NCBI GenBank assembly: GCA_017607445.1
Contig: JAEVHH010000004.1
Location: 2,294,001-2,358,000, forward strand
From: Histoplasma ohiense
Taxonomy: Eukaryota > Ascomycota > Eurotiomycetes > Onygenales > Ajellomycetaceae
DNA length: 64,000 nucleotides
Direction: 5' to 3'
The position numbers and the translations under genes were made by a program. Below the pieces are notes generated by a model, which had not been told where the DNA came from, did not search any database, and saw nothing but the letters and a program-made list of their open reading frames with translations. Below are positions 10,614-20,012 of the stretch, in pieces (the first letter of the stretch is position 1; every line of letters begins with the position of its first letter).

Positions 10614-13600
10614 ATTCGGGAGTTAGTGTTTAGGGAAGATAACCCGTATATGGATCTTCATGCCCATGGTAAGAATGTTGCATAGGAAACGGCCGAGTCT
10701 CTATCTCCTTGCATTGCCGAAAACAGGAACGAGGATACGATCTGTTTGGGTGAAAAAGATGAAGGGGCCCACGTTTGTCCAGCGCAGGAATCCCGAATAA
10801 TTATCACCATGAATCATGTCTTCGGAGCTTAATATTGAACCATGCGCTGCCACCTGGCTCTGAAATCATGAAGAAACGAGAAAAACAAAAGTTGGCCCCG
10901 CAATGTCCATATGTGGTCAACCACCTCTGCAGTATGGCGAAAACACCAAATCGTGGTAATTATATAAATCTGGTTGACGATGTCCAATATTTGAAAATGA
11001 GAATGCTGTATCGGCCGAAGACGAATTTCGCCTCTGATTTCCTTCTGCTCCCCTTCAATTTCCAACAGATTATGATTTATGTAAGAAAAACTGATTCGCG
11101 GGTTCTTCTTCCAGTCCAGTCCACTCGAATCATGCTGTTCAACATTATCCGCCTCTGGATCATCAACTCCAAGATTTCTAAATTCGATCCTCCTATGGCT
11201 TATTGTCCTTTGCGCCCTTCCATCGATTCATTATAATACGTTTGTGGTAGTCATTCAACCAGCACTCAATGGCGTTGGTGATTCCGTGGACAAATATTCC
11301 GTTTCATTCGGCGCTCCCACAAAATGCTACAGCGTAAACGCAAAAACGCAAGAATGGAAAGGCAGACCCAAAACGTTTTCAACAAGGGTTCCCGGCCCAA
11401 AGTCGAACATGGGTGATTCACTCCTTCTCCACGCAAAAAGTCTCTAGTTCTCCTCATGCCCCGTCTGTTGCCGCCTGCTATATTGTGGCTCTCCTTGGAA
11501 TAGTAACACATGGTATCGAAGGAAGCCTAAGACCTAAATAAACAAGAGACACTCGCAATCGGGCACTACTGCCGAGATTCTAAGAATGGTAGATGTTTCT
11601 TTGTGATCTACCCTCATCCCACCACTTCATCAATCGAAGCGGTCAAGGTAAGTAAAATAGCCAATTCTACGCACTACACCACCAAGCATACAACCCTTCA
11701 GCTTTTCAAGGAGAATTAGGGTTTGCGCCTAACACTCGGGTATCTCATACCTCCTCCAGCTCCTGTTCGAGGAAGGCAATCTCTATGTGCAGTAATAATG
11801 CCTCATAAATATCGAACAGCACGTTTCACTTAACGTGGGACAATACTGACGAGAATTGACCACACCAGCTCGTCATCGCCTTCTCACAAGGGAAGTGTAA
11901 CATTTGCTGCGCTATATCGATTCCATACATGAAAGTGTAACCTTGGCTCGGTTTCTCTAACTTCACCATCGGTCTCGTGTGACCCAATCCAAATCGGCGG
12001 AAATTTTCTTACGAAAATTAATGATTCACGGAGAGAAGCGACAATTCTCTGTGTACTTCTCTACGAGTTTCTTGCGCTACGGAATTACTAGTTTTACTAA
12101 GGCACACTTCACACTTGAAATATGCTGTGGAAGCTGATGGATGCTTCAATAGCGTCTTCAACCAGCCACGCATTGCTCCTGGAGCCAGCTTCTGGAAGAG
12201 CAACCCAAGGGGAAAAGAATTTGACTCCAAAACACCTACCTGATATAAGCACACTTGACGTTAGGATTCCTTTGATCCTGGGTAAATGAGGTTTATCCTA
12301 TCACATCTGTTGAAACATGGCCTACGCTAGCTGGACCCTTTTTAAACAAATTTTCGTTTCAACTTCGGGCTCGAAAGCTTTCCGAAACACTAACGAGCTT
12401 TTTGCCGGTTAAAGGCTCCATAACACTCCTCCTTGCATGAAATCCCATGTTGCCAAAGGGGTCATGTCGAATCAGGAGAAATATGGAGAGGTCGTATTCT
12501 CAATTCGGTTTCACGATCTTCCCCTTATGACAGTGGACGAGTAAAGGCTTCTTTAACCATTCCAATTCATCAGTTTTAGGGATGCATATACAGCATTTCT
12601 TCTGTTCGCGGCAATACTTCCTTGCTATCACTCCAACCCCCCGAATAGCTCCGCGGTTCTGGTATACTCTGCATATAAATGTGTCTTTGGAGCGTCCTGG
12701 AAAACAGGAATAACGTTCAACCTCACCCAGTCCAGAGCAAGAATCGATTGCAAGAAATTTTTATTTGCAGATTTCTCCCCCGCCTGCTGTCATCTTTTAG
12801 GATGCGCTAGTTGAGATTTGCCCAGGAATGCCTGCATGTCAGCGTGACGAAAGGTTGTTTTTCCGAATGCTCAGAGTTTTACCTGCATAAAAAGCATATC
12901 TTTTTATGCCCTTTTTTAGATTATCAAGACGAAAGCCCACAGTTGCCAAATTTGATATCCAAGTTCCCGGCAAGCTTGCCTGGCCATTTTCAGTTGATAT
13001 TGCCGGGTTATATTTCTTTCCTCAAGTGGACATGAATCTAATTTGGGGAAGCTATGACACCATCACGGTTAGATAGAATGCGCGCTGAACACGAAATATT
13101 TTTATTTAAAAATTAACTAGCCAGTGAGCTCCCATGATCTCCAAGATGGTGGGGACGCCCGGTAGATCAGAGGCTAATCCCAAGGTTAGTTCCCGGTTAT
13201 CCATTGCCGCCGTTCAAGTATATAGAACTCTTCAAACACGATAGCGTACGCAGACACAAACCACATCTTAAGCAAGGGGCCTGGTGTGAAGAAACCGCTA
13301 GAATTCACGGGCCCTCATTAACTTTGTTAATCTTTAAAACTTTTATTAGTGCTTATTGGGCGTGGGGAATGTGAACCCTTCCCAGACTACGGAGTACAAA
13401 AAAGCGCCCAACGATGGGACATATAAGGACCGACTCCGACATAATTTTTCGACCAGAATTTCACTTTCAGCGACAGCATCAACCAATGGGTTTTCTTATG
13501 GTTGAAAATGGCCGCTGGTTATCTCACAAAGCAAAACGCGATGAACTAGGATATGGATCTCACAAGTCATCCAATTTTCGCAAAACCTACCAATCCACTA

Positions 13601-13839
13601 AGAATACCATTTAATTCCGTTTGCTAACCGAGTTAAGACATATAGAAGAGAAAAAGCGGCACAGCATCGCAAAGATCACTAATTCTAATACCCGTGCCCC
13701 TGACGTCGGCGCTCCTATCTAGCCTCTTTGTTCAACGCCGATGTGCTCTGCTGGTAGTTTTGGGGGCCGAGGGGGTCTATACGAGTTTCACCCTGGTAGC
13801 AGCACCTGGTGTCGGGGACATCCCTGATATCTCATCGAC

Positions 13840-13842
<3 letters not shown>

Positions 13843-13873
<31 letters not shown>
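13843..13873. repeat. Poly-T tract
   Basis: Run of 31 T. Sequences beside it do not match those beside the other T-runs in the window. Confidence 0.8.
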
Positions 13874-14807
13874 CGTTTTGCCTTTTTTCTTTCAAAAACC
13901 ACGGGAAATGGCTGGACAGGCTGCTTTGAGCGAGAGTCCAGACTTCTCACGAATCCCAACAATGGCATGGTTGAGGTGGCACAACGGGCATGAAAGAATG
14001 GCGTTTTGACGCCCCTGTGTCGTTCCTTTAAAAGGAGGAAAGGCATTTTGTGGTAGTATTTGATGATTCCTGGGTATGTCCTGTAGTTGGCTGCAAGGTG
14101 AAGGATGGAGCATTCAGGAGCAACAGCGGTTGCGCAATATGTCTATTTGCAATATGCATGATTTCGGCGGCAAGAGCCCAGAAGTCTCTTTTCTCGCCGC
14201 TGTTGTTGTTATTGTTGCTTCTCTGTAAATCTGGAATATCTTCAAGTTCGCAGACTCCATAACATGCCATTAGAGGGATCCTGCAAACACCTTTCGCAGT
14301 AACCGCCTTCCTTATTAAGTTTAACCTCACGTAAAAATGGCATTCGGTGGCATTTTTGATTAACGCCACTATCACACGTGTGGATCCGTACATGCGATGT
14401 TTTCACACTGATCCGTACGCAGCAACTGCAAAGTATTAGTGCTGTACAGCCTTCCTTATTCAGTTAGATTTATAATTGGTGTCATTATCATCGTGCGCGG
14501 GGCAAGTATCTTCATGCTGTCAACATTCAAGAAGTTAGCATCATATTGCAGTAGTGATGGAAGATATTATTCAAAGTCAAGTCAGTGAGACAGAGTGATC
14601 TTCAACTCCTTCATCTGAACACTTCTCTATCCATCTTTTATCCTCCAATCAACTGTTGAATAATTCACATTTGCTGTCACAGTTGCTGTCTTCAAGCTCT
14701 GCTTCTCATGATTTTCTATCCTCTAACCACACACTGGTTCTGCAGGGTAATCTCTGTGTTGTGGAACTTGAAAAGTTAGAGTGTATTTGATACTGTGTTG
14801 AAAATCA

Positions 14808-15453
14808 AGATGACTATCACTTGCTGTCTCAATTTCAATTCTGAAACAACTTCAAAACATGATTTGAGGAAACATTTGAATGCTCATTTAGACAGTCAGA
14901 TTGTATGATTGCTCATCTTGTTAAAAAACATCAAGAAAAAAAGACTGTGATACAGAAGAAATCTGAAACTGTCTGCAGTGTGACAGATTTGAATCAGACA
15001 CTGAATGAATGGATTCAATTTCTTGATGATCTTGAAGAGATTAAGAGACAGGCAAAAGAGAATGCTGCCACTGCAGAAGAGAATCATTGTCAGAGATCAA
15101 GATGTATGCAGAATGATATGATGAAACACAGAAGAAAGAGAAATCAAGAGTGATTTGAAGATTCATCTGTTTCTGAAGCTATCACTGTTGAATCTGATAC
15201 TTGATTTTCTGATGTTATTGAAGAATTGCAAGCTGCATTGAATTCTATTGCAGCTGCTATTCAATCTCTTGCAGAATCAAGAAATCTTCATCATTCTTCT
15301 TCTGTTTCTGAGAGAAATAGTGAACTGCAAGTTGATGTTTTGGATTTGAAGAATCAGTTTGAAGAAATGAGTAGTCAAATGAATACAATGAGTGAGCAGA
15401 TGGATGCAATAATGGCACTGCTTCAGCAGATGAATCAGTATAGACAGAAGTAG
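14808..15453 (+). pseudogene. Decayed companion ORF of the transposon (zinc-finger-like start, coiled coil)
   Basis: Three segments seem to belong together. The first starts MTITCC and contains SKHDLRKHLNAHL, which has the L-x2-H-x3-H end of a C2H2 finger. The second, from 14905, starts MIAHLVKKHQEKK in another frame and continues with charged helices (TLNEWIQFLDDLEEIKRQ, then a basic KHRRKR). The third, 15226-15453, is helical and heptad-like (EEMSSQMNTMSEQMDAIMAL). They are separated by a frameshift and by TGA codons. PIF/Harbinger elements typically carry a second DNA-binding protein, and this is the likely origin. The C2H2 reading is weak; a trihelix-type protein is the alternative. Confidence 0.45.
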
Positions 15454-15720
15454 TGACAGTTGAATAGTGAATGAAATGACAGTTGAAATGATGGATGGAA
15501 TGTGCAAGCTCTTTAACTAATATCCCATACAATATTTCTGTGTTACAGTTGAAATACATAGTTATAAAACATCACCAACTTTTTATATGAGGAGGTTAGG
15601 TTTTCTAAGTTATATTATTGGTTAATATAATACATGTATGTATTATATACACAAATTACAGCAATAAATTACCAGATTGAGGAATTATTCTAAAGAATAT
15701 TCAAAATATCAACAAAGAAT

Positions 15721-15825
15721 CTGTCACTACTACTGCAACAACACCACATTCAAACCTGCTACTACTACTGCAACAACACCACATTCAAATCTGTCACTAC
15801 TACTGCAACAACATCATGTTCAAAT
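15721..15825. repeat. Three tandem 35-bp repeats
   Basis: Units at 15721-15755, 15756-15790 and 15791-15825 share the core CTACTACTGCAACAACA and differ at a few positions. The minus-strand transposase frame ends with a TAG inside the third unit. Confidence 0.9.
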
Positions 15826-16975
15826 CTTCTTCTAATCTATCCTCTTCATCCATTCTCAATCTCTCTGCAAAATACTCATTCAACATTGATGAAGGGCAGT
15901 TAAATTGCTCAGAGATCTGATTACCACAAAGACAGGTCATTATATTAGTGAGCAAGCAGATTATCATATAACAAGCAGCCACTGAAGTGCTTTGAACTTG
16001 ATGAGTAGAGATGAACAAGTTCCATGCTCAATAATGTTGAATTAACTCAAACTCATGCTCAACTGACATCTGATTCTCTGTCATCTTTTTATTGAATTTC
16101 TTTTGCTCAGCAGTTAACTGATCTTCTCTGAGTTTTTTATACATCTTCATTGTTGCTGAAGATTCTGTATAGACAGAATCTTCAAATAAATATAGCTGTT
16201 CTTCTTGTGGAATAGCTGCAGCATCAAAGAGAGTTTTTACTTCTGCTTCTATTTGACTCTCACATCAAAGAAACCAATCACCACAGCTTTCAACAACAGA
16301 CTTATAAATAGAAGAGAGAATATCATCTGAGATCATTATTCCTTGATATTTGAATCCATAAGTATGCTTATGATCTGAATATGCAAGATGTTGATTCTCT
16401 GTAGACTGGCAGATCTGCTGCAGAGTGTCATCAATATAATCTCAGATTAAATCACCATTTTCTCAAGCTTCAATATGCTGACTATATTGCTGTAATTTTG
16501 ACACAGTAAGGTGAGTTGAATCTCAGTGAAGCATATTCTTGAATCAATCCTTCAGATGAATAACTACATTCAAAAAGACACTATTAACAAAGCTTGTTGA
16601 CTGTCTGAAAAGATCTGTCACATCTTCATATTGATTGGGAAATGCCAGATGACCAAGAAGAATGCAAAATGCCAGTTCATCAGATAAATTATAGTGATAT
16701 TGTCATTCAATCTGATCAAGACATAGATAGAGTATGATTTGACAAATTTCATTCTTGATGAACTGAAATTTGGATACTACTCATTCATCAGATATGCTCT
16801 CAAGATTGAACTCAGAACAGATGTATGAAACTGACAGTCTATATCAATATGAAAGATCTCACTTTCTTGCATCAAAAATAGAGTTCAAAACAACCATACA
16901 AGCAGCAGCAGCAGTGACAGCAGCAGTGGCAGCAGCAGCTGCTGCAATCTCATCTTCAACATTCAAATCCATCAT
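15800..16975 (-). pseudogene. PIF/Harbinger-like DDE transposase, inactivated
   Basis: One reading frame of about 391 codons runs from ATG-ATG at 16975 to TAG at 15800 without any frameshift. It is interrupted by ten stops, all TGA. The visible protein fits the DDE_Tnp_4 (Harbinger) fold: YIDDTLQQICQSTENQHLAY holds the first Asp (active copies have YIDGT-x-RPICRP), YLFEDSVYTES holds the second (usually GDPAY), and MSVEHEFELIQHY holds the final Glu (usually VEHGFG). The replacements (Gly to Asp/Glu, Pro to Ser, Arg to Gln/Cys, Trp to stop) are all C-to-T or G-to-A changes. An Ala-rich N-terminus precedes the domain. The element cannot make an active enzyme. Confidence 0.8.
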
Positions 16976-16997
16976 GATGATGAGATTATGCCCACTG

Positions 16998-17432
16998 CGG
17001 GGTTCGAAGCTGTTAATTATAGCGACGGATTATTATTATATCCTTTACCTGATGTACAAGAGCTTTTCAATTAGATTAATATGACATTTACAAATCCTAC
17101 ACCACAAGAGCGCCGAATCATGGCATCTATGCCTATATAGGAAGGCAGTGCGTACTAAAAATATTTTGCGACTTGGCGTTGCAGGATCCCTCTATTGAAT
17201 CCAAGTTGTTGCTGGTGAAATTTTCGCCCGAAATATCACGTGATCATACATTCTTATCCCGTCCCTCCTATTGGCTGATGCACCGTTGATCCAGCGTTAT
17301 CAGCAAATTTGCCCTCCCTCAGCAACATCCACTGCCCATTGTAATTTTGATACTCCTTCTCTTCAACTAATTAATTATATGTCAGTGGCACAGCTCAAAC
17401 TCCACTGACTCTTATATCAAAAACCAAAAGCC
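16998..17432. other. Upstream region of TRM112
   Basis: Intergenic. CpG reappears abruptly at 16998. It holds an ATCACGTGAT palindrome (17235-17244) and an ATTGG/CCAAT box at about 17269. No coding sequence seen. Confidence 0.6.
17235..17244. promoter_or_regulatory. ATCACGTGAT E-box upstream of TRM112
   Basis: Identical decamer to the one before CDC26, 189 bp before the TRM112 start, with a CCAAT box about 25 bp downstream. Likely a bHLH site; not proven. Confidence 0.45.
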
Positions 17433-17984
17433 ATGAAAATCCTCACTGCAAACTTCCTAACTTGTGCCGTAAAGGCTTGCAAGGCCTCCCCAGCTTCTTT
17501 CCCCCTCCACTTCTCCGATGCAGAACTCAAGCAGGAAGAAACAGAGTTCCAAGCAGATTTCCTACGCAATATCCTACCGCGAATAGACTGGGATGCATTG
17601 GTAGTGACAGCAGGTGAGGTATGTATTTCCCTCCGTCCCCCCTTGTCTGGACCGAAAGTGAAAACAAGCTACAAAGACCCAGCTTACAATTTGATAATAG
17701 CTCGGCTTTACCTCCATAGCCTCCTCAAAACCCGAAGATGGCGCTCTAGCGGACGAGCGATTACATGAGCTGCACCGATTTCTGCTCGAAACACATGTAG
17801 TGGAGGGTAAGCTGGTGTGTGGCAACTGCGGGCACGAGTATCAGATCAAAGAAGGAATTCCAAATTTCTTGTTACCGAGCCATCTTGGTATGTCAATCCA
17901 TTCTGCATCATTTTCCATGTTTCACTCCGTTCATGCACAGTGCTAACTATTACCAATTCTCATGGTGATATATACTTAGTCTGA
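17433..17984 (+). CDS. TRM112: Multifunctional methyltransferase subunit TRM112
   Basis: Three exons: 17433-17613, 17720-17887 and 17980-17984, giving 117 residues. The protein starts MKILTANFLTCAVKACK and contains the C-terminal zinc-binding LVCGNCGHEYQIKEGIPNFL. Both ends are hallmark Trm112 sequence, and it ends PSHLV like other fungal copies. In yeast this zinc-ribbon protein is the obligate activator of several methyltransferases: Trm9 and Trm11 (tRNA), Bud23 (18S rRNA) and Mtq2 (eRF1). The last coding exon is only 5 nt (two bases of Val plus TGA); a CTAAC branch site at about 17943 supports that intron. If intron 2 were retained, the tail would gain about 17 residues before a stop. The family's usual length is 120-135 residues. 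Confidence 0.93.
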
Positions 17985-18802
17985 TAATTAGAAGCAAAAA
18001 CAAAATGAAAAAAGTAAAATAAAATAAAATAAAAATAAAAATAACTAACACATTCTACGCCCATGCCTGATTTTATGAAGTAAAAAGTCAAATTTCTGAA
18101 GCGTTCTTCTGTATTTCTCATCTACTGACTCTACATCACCAGTTGAGTTGTTAAATGATTAACGTCTCTTTCCTGTGTCTACATTGGTTCGGTCTCTACC
18201 CTTTGAGCATCTGAAATAAATAGAGGGAAATTAAAAGAAGCCAAGAATAAATAAGAATAACCATACTCTCTAAAACTTCCGATATAACATTGATTGTATC
18301 ATTATTGCCTCTAAGATAAAATAGCGAATCTGGCGTTTTGCTAACTATCGACAGCTAGAAATCTACATAACTGGTAAAGGAATCGGGCTGGTTAAGGGGC
18401 TTAATGCCTAAAGTTTGGCTGCGAAGTTAGGCGTCAAGCCCCTAACTTCTGGTACTGGACCGGAGTTACTTCGAGTTTATATTTTGACGGACCTGCAAGT
18501 CCAGCCCATGATTCCCGGTAACATTTTGGATAGACCCGATCTAACAAGGGAAGCAAAACATCTCAACAAATTTTGGAATCTCAGTGACCACCGTTGAAAA
18601 TATATGTACTGGACATTGGACAGTGAGAATAATATTGTTGTTTATTTAAGAGGGTTTCCTCTCCGCTAAAGCGGCACCACGAGGCAAATCGAATTCACGC
18701 CGCAACAACCTCCGAACCAAGATCATTCCGTTTTACACGCCAACTACACAAAAGCACAGAAGGGAGAAGATACAAAGGGAAGATACTCAAAGGCTCCAAA
18801 AA
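17985..18802. other. Intergenic region between TRM112 and CIA2
   Basis: Contains an AAAAT-type A-rich pentanucleotide stretch (about 18005-18045) and a strong imperfect hairpin at 18396-18442. No gene recognised; an ORF at 18415-18597 spans the hairpin and has no motif. Confidence 0.55.
18396..18442. repeat. Imperfect inverted repeat (16-bp arms, 15-nt loop)
   Basis: The arm GGGGCTTAATGCCTAA (18396-18411) pairs with TTAGGCGTCAAGCCCC (18427-18442) with 14 of 16 positions matching. Flanking bases extend the similarity with one bulge. It lies about 360 bp before the CIA2 start. Confidence 0.75.
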
Positions 18803-19513
18803 GTGGTGATGCAGAATTCAAACCCCACAATCCTCAGCAAGGCGGACCTCCCAACCCGCCAACAGAAATCCCGTCACTCCGCCGCAAACTCAGCGTCACA
18901 ATATGCCAGCGAAATATTTGGCCATGATCTCCTAGCGGTTCCCTTCCACGACCCCTTTGCCGCAAGCTATGTTAACGGCAGTTCATCTGGATCCGAAAGC
19001 GAAGATGGTGATTTGATGGAAGAGCCCATTGACGAGCAAGAAATATACGGTGCATACCCAGAGTCCCTCGTCCAACTCCCAAATTCCCTACTCCCAAAAA
19101 ATCCAGTATACCAAAAACTAACCACATGTACTCCCGCAGACCTCATCGCCACAATCGCCGACCCAGAACACCCCATATCCCTCAGCGCCCTAGCCGTCGT
19201 CTCCCTTCCCGACATCTCCATCCAGCCCTCCCTCCCCAGCAACCCTGACTCCCCGCTCCGCACCGTTTCCGTCCTGATAACACCTACAATAACCCACTGT
19301 TCCCTTGCCACAGTGATCGGGCTAGGTGTGCGTGTGCGGCTGGAGCAGTCGTTGCCCCCACGCTTCCGCGTTGATGTGCGTATCAAGGAGGGCACGCATA
19401 GTACGGCAGACGAGGTGAATAAGCAGCTTGCGGATAAGGAGCGGGTTGCGGCTGCGTTGGAGAATGGGACGCTTATGGGGGTTATTGGGAAGATGTTGGA
19501 GACGTGTCAGTGA
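18803..19513 (+). CDS. CIA2: MIP18-family cytosolic Fe-S assembly protein CIA2
   Basis: Single exon. The ORF from 18803 gives 236 residues; a second Met two codons on (MQNSN) could be the real start. The C-terminal half is the MIP18/DUF59 domain. DLIATIADPEHPISLSALAV opens it; TPTITHCSLATVIGLGVRVR holds the conserved reactive Cys; FRVDVRIKEGTHSTADEVN and KQLADKERVAAALEN complete it. In yeast Cia2 (YHR122w) works with Cia1 and Met18 in the CIA targeting complex that delivers 4Fe-4S clusters to nuclear and cytosolic enzymes such as DNA polymerases and helicases. The N-terminal ~90 residues are Ser/Glu-rich and probably disordered, as usual in fungi. It is convergent with SNU114. Confidence 0.93.
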   Translation: MVMQNSNPTILSKADLPTRQQKSRHSAANSASQYASEIFGHDLLAVPFHDPFAASYVNGSSSGSESEDGDLMEEPIDEQEIYGAYPESLVQLPNSLLPKNPVYQKLTTCTPADLIATIADPEHPISLSALAVVSLPDISIQPSLPSNPDSPLRTVSVLITPTITHCSLATVIGLGVRVRLEQSLPPRFRVDVRIKEGTHSTADEVNKQLADKERVAAALENGTLMGVIGKMLETCQ

Positions 19514-20012
19514 GGATTGGGGGGCGGCAGGGCGGTGGTGTTTTCTTTTTCATTTTATTTAATGGGATTCCTTGCACATGGAGTTGGGATGGCGTTTCAT
19601 GTCCTTTTTCATGTCCTTTACTTTTCATTTGGTTTGTTCCAGCGGCTGGGTTCGGAGGTTGGATTACAGGCTTTGATGCGTGGAAAAAGATATGAGTGAT
19701 ATGAGTGATATGATTTATGGGTAGTATATCCACACTGCATTTTGGGAAAATTGGTAAGCAAGGAAAACGAGATTAATTGCGCTTTAGATTGATCGTTGCA
19801 ATATAGAAATTCTATACACTATATACCATGTAATTTCCACTCAATGCATTTTTTCTTTTTTAATCTTGCCGGTGAATACAAGCAAAATCAATCCCCACCG
19901 TAATTGTACATAAATACCTGCAAGCCAACCAAAGTGAAGACCCTTCAAACATATCAAACTACGTTGCGGAAATAGCCAGGAGCAAGAAGGAGAATAAAAA
20001 CACCAGTTCCTA
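19514..20012. other. Convergent 3' region of CIA2 and SNU114
   Basis: About 500 bp holding the 3' UTRs of two converging genes. T-rich stretches on the plus strand after CIA2. No gene seen. Confidence 0.6.

Larger units (their letters stand above)
9904..14499. other. Gene-poor island, left part
   Basis: About 4.6 kb without a supportable gene. ORFs up to 153 codons occur (for example 10775-11236 plus) but lack motifs or plausible exons. It contains a T12-A11 palindrome at about 10576-10613, a poly-T tract at 13843-13873 and a CACACGTGTG palindrome near 14375. Base composition is ordinary, with CpG present. Confidence 0.45.
14500..16997. mobile_element. CpG-free relic of a PIF/Harbinger-type DNA transposon
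   Basis: No CG dinucleotide occurs between the CpG at 14498 and the one at 16998, whereas CpG is common on both sides. The block is AT-rich but full of CA and TG. It contains a decayed DDE transposase on the minus strand (15800-16975), an Arg/Glu-rich coiled-coil reading frame on the plus strand (14808-15453), and three 35-bp tandem repeats (15721-15825). GGGCA at 14500-14504 and TGCCC at 16989-16993 mark its two borders as a possible 5-bp remnant of terminal inverted repeats. I found no matching target-site duplication, so exact ends are unproven. Two convergent genes in one element fit the PIF/Harbinger plan. Confidence 0.7.

Noticed and set aside
10775..11236. 153-codon plus-strand ORF as a gene
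   Set aside because: Composition and sequence show no domain; no upstream or downstream exons fit.
15800..16975. Transposase as an intact gene reading TGA as Trp (mitochondrial-type code)
   Set aside because: Some TGA replace Arg rather than Trp by family comparison, Pro, Gly and Arg are altered as well, and nuclear genes nearby use TGA as a stop.
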